Positions 1-8,828 of a stretch of DNA of 14,317 bases are shown piece after piece. Where the stretch lies: assembly GCA_026770595.1 (NCBI GenBank), contig MU634215.1, forward strand, positions 1 through 14,317. Reading direction: 5' to 3'. Below the pieces are notes generated by a model. It saw only the letters and a program-made list of their open reading frames with translations, was not told where the DNA came from and did no database searches. The translations under genes and the position numbers were made by a program. How positions within the stretch are numbered: the stretch's first letter is position 1; every line of letters begins with the position of its first letter. Source of the stretch: Ochromonadaceae sp. CCMP2298. Lineage: Eukaryota; Sar; Synurophyceae; Ochromonadales; Ochromonadaceae.

Positions 1-144
1 GGGGGAGAGACCACCCTCCTCGCTACCCACCTCTCCCTACGCCCCACACGCCACAGCATTGAGTGGAGCACCGCGCTGTGTAGTGCCTGTAACCCCGTTG
101 CTCGTTTCCCTCCTTACCCCTCTAACCTCATTCCCCTCTCTTAG
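1..144 (+). other. Probable 3' part of an intron of the YIPF6-like gene
   Basis: A pyrimidine-rich stretch ends in TTAG at 141-144, directly before the coding frame of the next exon. No reading frame in it continues the YIPF6 protein, so I take it as intron. The upstream donor lies outside the window. A small extra exon cannot be excluded. Confidence 0.55.
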
Positions 145-748
145 TGTGGTTCGGTGCCGCGGCAGTGACAATGAATGCGCAGCTGCTGGGAGGAACCATC
201 TCCTTCTTCCAGAGCGTGTGCATCCTAGGCTACTGCGTCTTCCCGCTAGTGCTCTCCGCCCTGGCATGTCTCGTGATGAGCTTCATTTACAAAAACGTAC
301 GCCCCCGCCCTGCCCGCTGCACCCACATCCCACACCCACGCCATGACACGCCGACCCTCTCACCCCTCTCACCCTCTTCCTCTCACCCCTATTCCTCTCA
401 CCCATCACCCTTTCACTCCTCTCCCTACTCTCCATGTCCCCTCGCCCGACCCTGACATGCAGATCTTGATCAAGCTCGCCTTCGTCGTCGTCGGCTTCAT
501 ATGGAGCACAAGAGGTGAGTAGTGGGTAGTGGGTAGGGGCCCTCGCACCCGATATGACCCGGATTGACTCCCTTGCTTGCTCTCTTTGACACTCTACTTC
601 TCTTTGCATATTACGTCTTCGGCTCTCCGCCCTCTCAGCCTCCGTGGTCTTCATGGAGCAGGTCATCCAGGAAGAGCGGCGCACGTTGGCGGTCTTCCCT
701 GTTTTCTTCTTCTACACCTTCATCGGCTGGATGATCCTGCTGCAATAG
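145..748 (+). CDS. YIPF6/Yip-family Golgi membrane protein, 5' partial
   Basis: C-terminal part of a Yip1-domain membrane protein, closest by eye to YIPF6, a Golgi/ER protein involved in vesicle traffic. I read three exons: 145-296, 463-514 and 639-748, ending in TAG. The first begins after a pyrimidine-rich tract and TTAG and starts with two bases completing a codon; donors are GTACGC at 297 and GTGAGT at 515, acceptors GCAG and TCAG. The join gives VWFGAAAVTMNAQLLGG, then FFQSVCILGYCVFPL, which is the conserved YIPF6 block, then a hydrophobic segment ending FIWST, then RRTLAVFPVFFFYTFIGWM and the stop. At least three membrane-spanning segments are visible. The upstream exons, with the cytosolic N-terminus and first helices, lie before the window. 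Other Yip members such as YIPF5 are less likely given the FFQSVCILGYC block. Confident in family, slightly less in subfamily. Confidence 0.88.
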
Positions 749-1110
749 ACGCTCCTATTCTGCTCCACTTCAAACCCCCACCCCCCACCCCACCCCCCAC
801 CCCACCACTCACCCAACCCCCTCCACACAAACAACAGCTAGAGATCCCTGTGAACAATTTTTCTTAGCATTGAACATTTTGCAGACGGTTCGGAAGGTGG
901 TTGAAGGTGGTCATGCTCTGCTCTGCCATTCTCATGTATCGGTAGTTCGTGGATCGTTTAAAGGTGAAGAGATCTCCAATCATGCCCAGAACAATATAAA
1001 TAATAACAGATAATCGCATTTATAGCGCACGAAACGATGTTATATAGTACATCAATATAGTTATTACACACCCCGTTGCGTCAAATCAATACTTGTGAGG
1101 TAGGACCTCA
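749..1110. other. Intergenic region between convergent genes
   Basis: This spacer holds the 3' ends of the YIPF6-like gene (+) and the TPR gene (-). It begins with a C-rich tract (775-803) and becomes AT-rich from about 850, including an AATATAAATAATAA-like stretch near 990-1010. No open frame with protein similarity was recognised. Polyadenylation sites are presumably here, but no canonical AATAAA was confidently placed for either gene. Confidence 0.6.
775..803. repeat. C-tract microsatellite; G-quadruplex motif on the minus strand
   Basis: Five runs of four to six C, at 775-779, 781-786, 788-791, 793-798 and 800-803, are each separated by a single A. On the complementary strand this is five G-runs with one-base loops, the form expected of a very stable quadruplex. 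It sits 27 bp after the stop of the YIPF6-like gene and would be G-rich in any read-through transcript of the convergent TPR gene. Confidence 0.8.
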
Positions 1111-2974
1111 TTAGAATTCTGAGTCGAGCTGCGGCAGCTGCATGAGCGCGGTCAACGGCATCAGTCTGTCAGTCGCCACCGCTCCCGAGTGCTCCTTGAG
1201 AAGCTTGACCAACTTCTGCCGCGCCTGCTGCTGCATCTCGCGCCCGCCCTCTTTTCGCTTATCAGACGCGCCCAGGAGAGCGCCGTAGGCTGCCAGCGCC
1301 ACCGCGCCCTCCAGTTGGCAGCGCGGGTCGAGCAGGGCATGGGGGCTTTCCAAGTACCCCAGGGCAGACCTGAAAAGACCCTCAGCTGCCACTGCGCGCC
1401 CTGCTTGCATTTCCGTCACAGCGGCCAGAGTCAGCACCCGCCCTAGGACAGGGTGGTGCTCCATCGTCCCGCTACCACTACTACCACTGCTACTACCACT
1501 GCTACTGCTACTATCACTGCTTAGTCTGTCCGTATACACCTGCACTGCCGCGAGGGCAGCCGACACATACTCTTGCTTCTTTCCCAGGTTCCCCGACAGC
1601 TCGTACAGCTCTGCAAAGTTGCACAGCACGCCGCAGTAAGCCTCCAGGAAACGCACCTGCGTCAGAAGCTGCTCCAGGGAGGGGGAGAGGGTGGGGGAGG
1701 GGGGGGCGGGCGAAAGGTCGGATGAGGCTTTCTTGACTTCTACGCTGCTCATGCCTGTCATGGTCATGTCTGGGGTCATACCCGCCACTCCACACATGGC
1801 GGCCGCACTCTGTAGGTGCAGGTTTAGGTGTAGGTGTATGAGCAGGTGCAGAAGAAGGGAAGAAAAGTTAGGCGGATAGGTAGTGTTTAGGGTGTGCATG
1901 AGAGACGCGTAATGGGTTGCATTTACGTGTACTTGTACATGCATGTGTCCACGTGTATGTATCCATAGGACCGCGCAAGGTACGTACCGACGAGCTACCA
2001 CCGCCCCCCACCGCCGCCTGCAGCGCTTCCTCCCAGTAGCCCAGCGCCTCGCGCACCAGCTGCAGCTGCAGCAGACCCCCCTGCTCCCTGCCGGGTGCCT
2101 GGACAGCCTCGAAACGCAGAAGCGGCAGGCTCAGCGGCATCTGTGAGCCCTGCTCCACCCCCTGCTCATCGGCCTGTCCCGCGTCTGCCAGTTTGAAGAT
2201 GCACAAAGAGCCAAGGTTGGCTAGCGTGCTCACGTTGCTAGCCGCGTACGCGGCGTGTGTCGCGAGGGCTGCTGCTGGATCACTGGGGGACTGATGCTGT
2301 GTCTGTGTCTGCTGCTGGCTCCAGCGGGCAGCCATCTGCAGGAAAGCCTCGGCGTCGTACCAGCTCTGCTCCCGTGCCTCAGGGCCCGCTCTCGCGTCCA
2401 GCGCGCAATAGGCGCTGGACACCCCTAGAGCCCCGTAGCTCGACGACAGCAGCAGGAACCCGTCCTGCTCATGCGCCCCCGCAGCCTCCACTACGCCAGC
2501 TTGCTCGCACAGCTCTACAGCCCGCATAGCCCCGCTCACCGCAGCAGGCGTGTCCCCGCTCAGCAGCAGCACCATCGCGGCGGCGGTGCGGCTGCCGGGG
2601 TCCTGGGCCTCTCCCCCCTGCCCGCCCAGCAGCTTCAGCGCCTCAGAAAAGAGCCCCTGCTTTACGTGCAGAGCCGCTGTGCGCCTGCGTAGGAACACCG
2701 CAGGCGCAGAGCTGTCACCCATAGTCGCCACCACCACATCTAGCATGCGCTGGAGCAGAGGCGTGGCCTTGCGAAAGTTGCCCTCCCTCTGCAGCCGCAG
2801 CGCATCGGCATACTCGGGGAACATGGGAAGTACCTCCGCAGGCCTTGGCGAGCTGAGGCTCCGTGTCTGCAGGAACGCTCTGGTGGGAGAGGAGATCGGG
2901 GTGCAGGTCCGCAGCAGACTGAATGTAGCTCGCCTGCCCATAAGCGCAATCGGGCGGCACGCACCGCACAGCAT
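1111..2974 (-). CDS. TPR-repeat protein with probable mitochondrial presequence
   Basis: Two exons, 2974-1988 and 1809-1111, join in phase 0 and encode 561 aa. The donor is GTACGT after a run of Ser codons and the acceptor is CCTACAG; the intron is 178 nt. The start at 2974 is the first ATG in frame; extending further upstream would need a non-ATG start. The first 45 or so residues are rich in Arg, Ser and Thr with no acidic residues, for example MGRRATFSLLRTCTP, typical of a mitochondrial presequence. TPR-like helical pairs appear around residues 52-85 (FPEYADALRLQREGNFRKA), 95-122, 384-421 (NFAELYELSGNLGKKQEYV) and 449-481 (HPVLGRVLTLAAVTEM, AEGLFRSAL). A pure Ser/Gly linker covers about 426-444. 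The layout recalls TTC19-like assembly factors, but I cannot assign an orthologue. Function unknown; probably a protein-interaction scaffold. Confidence 0.72.
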
Positions 2975-3063
2975 AGCTCCTATTTCGTAGGAGTGCGCCC
3001 CTGCGTGAGATTGCCGGCGAAAAGCGTTGCGCCTGGACAGCTTGTACAGTGGACAGAGGACAG

Positions 3064-3145
3064 AATCGATGTCCAGGAGTCCTGGAAGTCGGAAGCAGGA
3101 GTCCCAGAGTCCTGGATGGATGTCCAAGCCCCAATGTCCAAGCAG
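3064..3145. repeat. Imperfect short repeats upstream of the TPR gene
   Basis: The words GATGTCCA and AGTCCTGG recur. GATGTCCAGGAGTCCTGG appears near 3068; AGAGTCCTGGATGGATGTCCAAGCC appears in pieces near 3107-3131; and AATGTCCAAGC follows near 3133. This looks like degenerate local duplication within the 5' region of the TPR gene, about 90-170 bp before its start codon. Confidence 0.5.
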
Positions 3146-3677
3146 GGTTTTAACCGGCCCAATTTCTTCCCAAATTTTGAATTTACAAAAGAGAAAAAAT
3201 TCCACCAATATTTTCAATCTTCCCACTCACATGCTCACCTCAATGACTCATATCTGTATAGAATGAGAAATTCTATACCGGTAGTGATCGACTGACTTAT
3301 TGATGCTTTAGCATACATTTCATACATGATACATCACATATCAACCAAAAATTAAGGTCTGGCGGGCTTCAGTGGGGCTGAAATGGAGAGTGCGACGGGA
3401 GCTGGATGGAGCAGAGTGTGCCACTAAAGTATCCTGACTTGCAGTAGACGCTGCAGTGTCGTCCGAGGATGCAGGGCCATTCTCCAGTCCCTTTGGACCA
3501 TTTTCCCAAGGTAGTGTTTTTTTTTCTTCATGTGCCGCTCCATTTTATTTTGTCGTTTATTTTCGACTATTATTTTAAGAAAGTAGTCAGAGGATGTAAC
3601 GAAGAAGAGTTGATGAACAGTCGAAAAACAGTTCTAAATTAATTAAAAAAATGAGAAAAACCTCTTTTTTGAGGGGG

Positions 3678-3705
3678 GTCGACAAAGAATTCAGTCGACA
3701 AAGAA
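3678..3705. repeat. 12-nt direct repeat GTCGACAAAGAA x2
   Basis: Two exact copies lie at 3678-3689 and 3694-3705, separated by four bases, in the AT-rich 3' flank of the GARP gene. Meaning unknown. Confidence 0.75.
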
Positions 3706-3828
3706 CACGTACCGTACCCTCAGCTTGGATTAATTATTATCGTCAATTTGTTAAACAAATATAAAAAATACATGCATACCTATAAAAACTATATTCCCTA
3801 CCCCCTACCAAATACTACCACCCCCATA

Positions 3829-6752
3829 CTAAGCGGGTGGCTCTGAGAGAAACGAAAACAACTCTGCGTCAAAGTCTCCGTCGAAGTCCCAGCCCTTGCC
3901 ATTCACCCCGTCCCCCTCCCCTCCACCCGTACCGTCGCCCCCGTCATCCGCACCGAACTCGATCACAGTGGGGGGGCTGAGGGCATGCCCCTCCCGCCTA
4001 TCCCCTCCTATGCTGTTTCCGCTGTCCCCGCTGTCTCGCCTATCCCCCCTCTCGAGCCCACTGCTCCCAACCCCCAGCCTGTTGCCCCGACCTTGAATGT
4101 GGCCGCCCAATCCTCCCGTGCTGTCCATGATTCCCATGCCTATGTTTCCATGCTTGAATCCGCTCCCCACGCTTGACCGCCCGCAAGAGAGGAAGGGGGC
4201 CTGAAGGGACTGAGGCTGGGAGTTGGAGTGGGGGTGGTGCATACGCATATCCTGCCGCCCCTGCCCCTTTCCCTGTCCATGCCCCTCTCGGTTGTTAGCT
4301 AAGGAGACAGGGTAGGGGTGCCCCTCTCCCACACCCATACCCACACCCACACCCATGCCCATGTCGACCCTCATCGCCATCCCATCTCCCATCTCCCCAC
4401 CCATCCCTGCCCTCACTCCACCCATTCCCCCACTCATCCCCCAACCCATGTCTCGGCGACCCTGTCCCTGTCCCATACCCTGTCCCACCCCGGCATCGTA
4501 GGTTACAAGATAATCCCCACTACTGGCCTGCTGCTGCGTGTACCCACCCACACAGCCCCCCCCGTGCATCTGTCTCCCACCATCCATCTGCCCCCTACCC
4601 ATCTGGCTCTGCCCGCCCATCTGCCCAACCCCGTGCAACTGGTTCTGGCTCCCACCGTGCTGCTGCAGCTGGTTCTGCTGCTTGGCCAGCAGGCTTCGGT
4701 GCAGATCCATCTGAGCCCGCATCTCCCACATCATCCCCAGCTCCGCACGATGTCCTAAATTCTCCGGTCCAAGTCCAGGATTCCCAGACACGGTCCCAGA
4801 TTGACCCCCGACCCCGATACCACCGATGCCGACCCCGGGTCCAAAAAATGCCCCCACTCCGGTCCCTGCTCCTATCCCGGCCCCAGCCCCTACCCCCAAT
4901 TCCAGCCCCTGACCCATATCGGAGTTCCCATGTTCCCGACTTCCATCGTGGTAAGGGGACGCATGTGCATGATGGGTTTCCAGGTTTGTGTAGGTCCTTT
5001 GACGCTGCCACTCGAGCTGCGCAAGCGTACTGTGCGTACTATTCTTACTGTGTGTACCATGTGTGTGCCCATGTGTACTGTGTGTACTATGGATGTTATG
5101 GGTGTGAAGCGTATTGCGCATACCATTACTGTGCGGACTCTCGTGATTGTATCCTGACATCCCAACCGCCTCGAACGAACTCATCCTATCCAGCACCCCC
5201 CCACCCCCAATCCCACTCCCGCCCATGACATCGCCAAACTCCCCACGATACTCTCCATACCCCACCGACCCCGAACCCGACCCCGCCCCGGACTCCGACC
5301 CAGACCCTGTCCCCTGATTGTAGGCCCGGTGGCTGTGGTGGCTACTACTGTGTTGGCTACTGGGGGGGCGGTAGTAGGATTCGCCCCAGGCAGCCACCCC
5401 CGTACCCACCCCCGTACCGTCCTCCTGATATCCTCCCCCAGCCGCCCCATGGCCGTTCCCTACATTCCCATGTCCATCTAAGCTCCCCTGTCCGTTCCCA
5501 TGTCCGTTCCAATGTCTGTGTGACGCGTACCCCCCCTGGCGGCCGTGGGGACCGTCCCCGTGGTTCCCCTGATTTCCGTGGCTGTGGTTTTGGCCGTGGC
5601 TGGGGTTACTAGAGTTATTAAGCAGCAGCTCGTCCAGCTGGGGCGCAGAGCCCGCGGGCAGACTATCCCTCAGCAGCGCTGCGCGTGTGTGCAGGGCGCT
5701 ATGCAGCTGGGCCTGTCTCTGCAGCGCGCTACGTAGGTGCGACAGGAAGAGGTTCTGCGAGGAGATGGCGGCGTCTAGCAGCCCCACCTCCTCGGCCAAT
5801 GCGGGTATGCCAGAGCTGGGGCTGGGGCTGGGGCGATTACCGGAGCCAGAGCCTGTGGGGTCCAGGGGGGCTTCACACAAGGAGCCTGCACCCACGCCCA
5901 TACCAACGAATGCAGAGGCAGTATTTAATGCAGAGTCTCTGCCCTCCCTCCCCTCCCTCCCAGGCTCAGCCTTCATCATAGCTATACCCACACCCACACC
6001 CGCACCCATATCAATATCCACGCTGCCGCTCTGCAGCCCATCGCTACTAAAGCTGTGCCGTCGCTCGCCCTCTGGCCCCTCCCGCTGCTCGTGGGTTCTG
6101 CAAATATTCAACCCAGAGCTCATTCCTAACCCTCCCAGCAGATCAGCCCCTCCCAACCCCCCCGACCCTGACCCCCCCGACCCTGACCTTCCCGAGGCCC
6201 CCGGGCCCCCCGAGCCCATACGCTCACGCGCAGTGTAAGACAAACAGCCCTCCCCCCTGCCCTCCCCTGCGCGATATACTTTGAGCTTGAGTATTTGCGC
6301 ACGCATCTGCTCGCCCGTTACGCCCGCACTCTCCCTGACGCTCAGCAGTGCGCCCACCTGTAGGTTTATAGAGGTTTCATAAGCATATACCGTAGAAAGA
6401 GTGGGTTCAAGGATGCATACGGAGAGAAGGGGTTCAACAGTCAACACCAAAGAGATAGACAGCCAACGACAACACAGATAAAGATATAGGGCTTGCGCAC
6501 CTCTTTGACCGAGGTGGCCTTCAGCCCGATGTCGAAAACAGCCGCGATAAAATCTCTGTGCAGGCTGTCCGGCCACACGAAGCGTCTCTTGCCCTCATCA
6601 CGACTGTTGCTGTTCCCGCCGTCTTTGCGCTTTTTGGCCTGGTCACTGGAGTTCGATTGGACCCGCTGCATGGGTATGTCGCCGAAGCCTATGCCCAGAG
6701 GAGGCACACTGAATGCGTTCGCGGAGTCTGGGGCGCCGTCCTCGAAGTACAT
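3829..6752 (-). CDS. GARP/Myb-like (SHLQKYR-class) transcription factor
   Basis: Two exons, 6752-6501 and 6357-3829, join in phase 0 across a 143-nt intron (donor GTGCGC, acceptor CCTACAG) to give 926 aa. Residues 55-113 form one GARP-type Myb-like helix-turn-helix: KRRFVWPDSLHRDFIAAVF matches the conserved first half, and VTGEQMRAQILKLKVYR is a divergent version of the last helix, usually containing SHLQKYR. The intron falls inside this domain, between its first and last helices. A basic stretch (KKRK, 40-43) before the domain could be a nuclear signal. Residues about 265-320 form a Leu-rich, probably coiled-coil segment (LFLSHLRSALQRQAQL). Most of the rest is Gly/Ser/His/Met/Gln low complexity. 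The tail is acidic and aromatic (WDFDGDFDAELFSFLSE), like an activation domain. Likely a nuclear DNA-binding regulator; target genes unknown. The low-complexity bulk could hide further introns. Confidence 0.78.
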
Positions 6753-7243
6753 GGCTGTGCGATGTGGCTTTATATACAGTCGATTCCAAGTTGCATTCTC
6801 GATTATTTATCCTGCAATTACCGCCAAGTTACTGCCGCTGGCTCATTTCCTCCCGCCCTAGATTGAGTGGGTCGAATGGACGTAGCAAGAAGCCGAGAAG
6901 GGATGTCCAGAGACCAAATGAACCGTTCAATGTGTTCCAAATTAGCACAAGAGGGGAGATTCGTCCCCATCGAATCTTCAATTTCCCAGGATTTGCCTTG
7001 CGAACAAAACCCCCGACTTTTTTCCCCAGAAGGGAGGGGAACAAGGGAAACGAAAAAAGAGGGGACCTATCCAGGGACCAAGAATTGTGTGGCCAAGCCG
7101 CTTTTTCCTTTTTGCTGTGGACCGACCCAAAAAATAGAGGTCTTTCTTTGCTCTCAATCTGCGCGAGACATTTGAAGAAGCTCGCGGACAATCGCCAGCT
7201 CAGACCAGCGTGCACATTTGAAGCTCCCGGCAACAGTCAAAGA
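6753..7243. promoter_or_regulatory. Divergent promoter region between the GARP factor and eL19 genes
   Basis: About 490 bp separate the two divergent start codons, so both promoters and 5' UTRs must be here. A TATATAA-type sequence reads on the minus strand at about 6769-6776, but it is only some 20 bp from the GARP start codon, close for a TATA box. The half nearer eL19 contains A- and T-runs (7010-7025, 7050-7060, 7105-7115) but no clear TATA. No conserved gene was recognised inside. Confidence 0.5.
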
Positions 7244-8045
7244 ATGGTAAGACTGCGGAACGCGACGCGACCGAATCACTGCACGCGACTTGATTGCTCA
7301 CCGCCTCTTCTATTGCCTCGCTCACCGCCTCTTCTATTGCCTCGTCTCCCCCCCCTTTTACCCCCCGCCCTTTCCTATTACAGGTGTCTCTCAGACTTCA
7401 GAAGAGGTAAGAACTAACACGCATACATCTATATATATAACCCCCGAATATTCCGCCCAGTTGGCTCACAATATTTCTCCCTTCGTTGTCTTTATCAGGT
7501 TGGCCTCTTCCGTGCTCGCGTGCGGAAACAGGAAGGTATGGATGGACCCCAACGAGTCCTCCGAGATCAGCAACGCTAACAGCAGGCAGACCATCCGCAA
7601 GCTGATCAAGGATGGCTTCATCACGAAAAAGCCCGATGTGATCCACTCCAAGTCCCGTCACCAGCGCCTTATGGTTGCCAAGGCCAAGGGCAGACACACT
7701 GGTTTCGGTAAGCGCAAGGGTTCCGCCAACGCCCGCATGCCCTTCAAGGTCCTGTGGATGCGCAGACTGCGCGTGCTGCGAAGGCTGCTCAGGAAGTACA
7801 GAGAGGCCAAGAAGATCGACAAATACATGTACCGCGAGCTGTATGCTGCCTCCAAGGGTAACCAGTACAAGAACAAGCGCGTGCTGATGGAGGCCATCCA
7901 CTCCAAGAAGGCCGACTCCAGGCGCCAGAAGCTGCTCGTGGAGCAGGCCGAGGCTCGCAAGATCAAGGCCAGGGTAAAGGGAGACAAGAAGGTGGCCAAG
8001 GACCAGAAGAAGGCTGACGAGATGGCCATCGCTGCTAATGCGTAA
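7244..8045 (+). CDS. RPL19: 60S ribosomal protein eL19
   Basis: Large-subunit ribosomal protein whose long C-terminal helix reaches the small subunit (bridge eB12). Three exons, 7244-7246 (ATG only), 7384-7406 and 7499-8045, encode 190 aa, close to the usual length of about 190-200. Introns are 137 and 92 nt with donors GTAAGA and acceptors ACAG and TCAG. The joined start reads [18 protein letters not shown], and the body carries the family blocks [46 protein letters not shown] and [20 protein letters not shown]. Many Lys/Arg residues suit rRNA binding. The C-terminus (from about residue 150) is a charged Lys/Glu/Ala helix. Identification is secure. An intron immediately after ATG is a common arrangement in ribosomal protein genes. 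Confidence 0.97.
7296..7343 (+). repeat. Tandem 24-nt duplication in eL19 intron 1
   Basis: Two exact 24-nt copies, 7296-7319 and 7320-7343, each starting GCTCACCGCC and ending ATTGCCTC, lie head to tail in the pyrimidine-rich 3' half of the intron. They expand the polypyrimidine region before the acceptor at 7382-7383. Confidence 0.9.
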
Positions 8046-8582
8046 ATGCGTTTCCTGGAATTAGCCGAGGTTGTTAGAATGGTGTAAGAAGGAGCTGAAA
8101 GGTGAATGATTCTTTTTTTGTTAGTGGGTAGCAAACGGGAATGTACAGCGACTGTACGTGAAAGGTTTGGGAGCGGGCGGCAGGTTTGGCACTTCCCACC
8201 TTTCTTTCAAGTGCAGTGCCTCAGCTACAGGAGGACGCTATATGAACTATATGAATACAAAGGCTTGACTGAATATACGATACGTGCCGCCAGCGTTGAT
8301 TAAGCCTCCCATCACACATTCCCACACCGCGTACTCTAAAAGAGGCTTTCAAGACTCTGCTTACAGTACCGAAATATCAAACTGGGATTTTTGTATTTTA
8401 CATGGATCTCAGAGAAGAAACACCCCGCCAAGAGAGGGCTGGACGTCACCACTTTCGAACTTTCAATTGTTCAATGTCCATCGCTAGTCTTGGCCCCTTA
8501 GACCCGCCGGCGGATTTTCCTTTTGACCATCCTCCTTTGTGGGGTTCAAGCTGGGTGTAAAAAGAGCCGTTTATTGTTTTTT

Positions 8583-8598
8583 CCGACCCTAAGGTCGG
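8583..8598. repeat. Hairpin CCGACC-CTAA-GGTCGG
   Basis: A perfect 6-bp inverted repeat with a four-base loop, flanked by a T-run on the left and an A-run on the right that could extend the stem past a GG bulge. It lies about 540 bp after the eL19 stop and 230 bp before the RNF10-like start. Role unknown. Confidence 0.6.
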
Positions 8599-8684
8599 GG
8601 AAAATTGACTAAAATCCGCTGTGTTGAATACAGCCGATGTGGCGAAAGAACGCAGTCAACAGACTACATAATCAGTGTGAATAG

Positions 8685-8795
8685 TGGCTCCAGCTGCTTG
8701 TGGCAGCAATTTTCTGGCTCACGAGGAGGGTGGCAGCAGGGTGCAGTGGCAATATTGGCTCCAGCTGCTTGCGGTAGCACTTTCCTGGCTTACGA
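8685..8795. repeat. Imperfect 40-nt direct repeat, period 71
   Basis: Segments 8685-8724 and 8756-8795 both begin TGGCTCCAGCTGCTTG and match at 35 of 40 positions by eye. They lie 35-145 bp before the RNF10-like start codon, so they probably fall in its promoter or 5' UTR and reflect a local duplication of about 71 bp. Confidence 0.75.
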
Positions 8796-8828
8796 TACTG
8801 ATCCTCAATCTTGTACTAATCCCGAACG

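Larger units (their letters stand above)
2975..3828. other. Intergenic region: TPR gene promoter and GARP gene 3' side
   Basis: About 850 bp between two minus-strand genes. Its right half (3160-3350 and 3510-3828) is much more AT-rich than the coding DNA around it, with A/T runs near 3518, 3640 and 3665. A GC-richer island sits at about 3355-3510. Short direct repeats occur at 3064-3145 and 3678-3705. No gene could be established. The segment next to 2974 must contain the TPR gene promoter and 5' UTR. Confidence 0.55.
8046..8828. other. Intergenic region between eL19 and the RNF10-like gene
   Basis: About 780 bp with the eL19 3' UTR on the left and the RNF10-like promoter on the right. It is moderately GC-poor with stops in all frames and no recognisable protein. 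It holds a short hairpin at 8583-8598, a second weak one (GCTGT...ACAGC) at 8618-8634, and a direct repeat at 8685-8795. An in-frame stop at 8817-8819 closes the frame just before the RNF10-like start codon. I found no tRNA or snRNA. Confidence 0.55.

Noticed and set aside
2975-3226. Upstream extension of the TPR protein
   Set aside because: The frame is open but has no ATG above 2974; the supposed start is GTG, not credible for a nuclear gene. The residues also lack the targeting character seen after 2974.
4318-5228. Plus-strand His/Pro/Tyr-rich frames across the GARP gene
   Set aside because: Shadows of the low-complexity minus-strand exon; the repetitive codons simply leave other frames open.
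8530-8580. Possible tRNA T-arm (GGGGTTCAAGC)
   Set aside because: The flanking bases do not pair as a 5-bp stem and no acceptor, D or anticodon arm could be placed around it.
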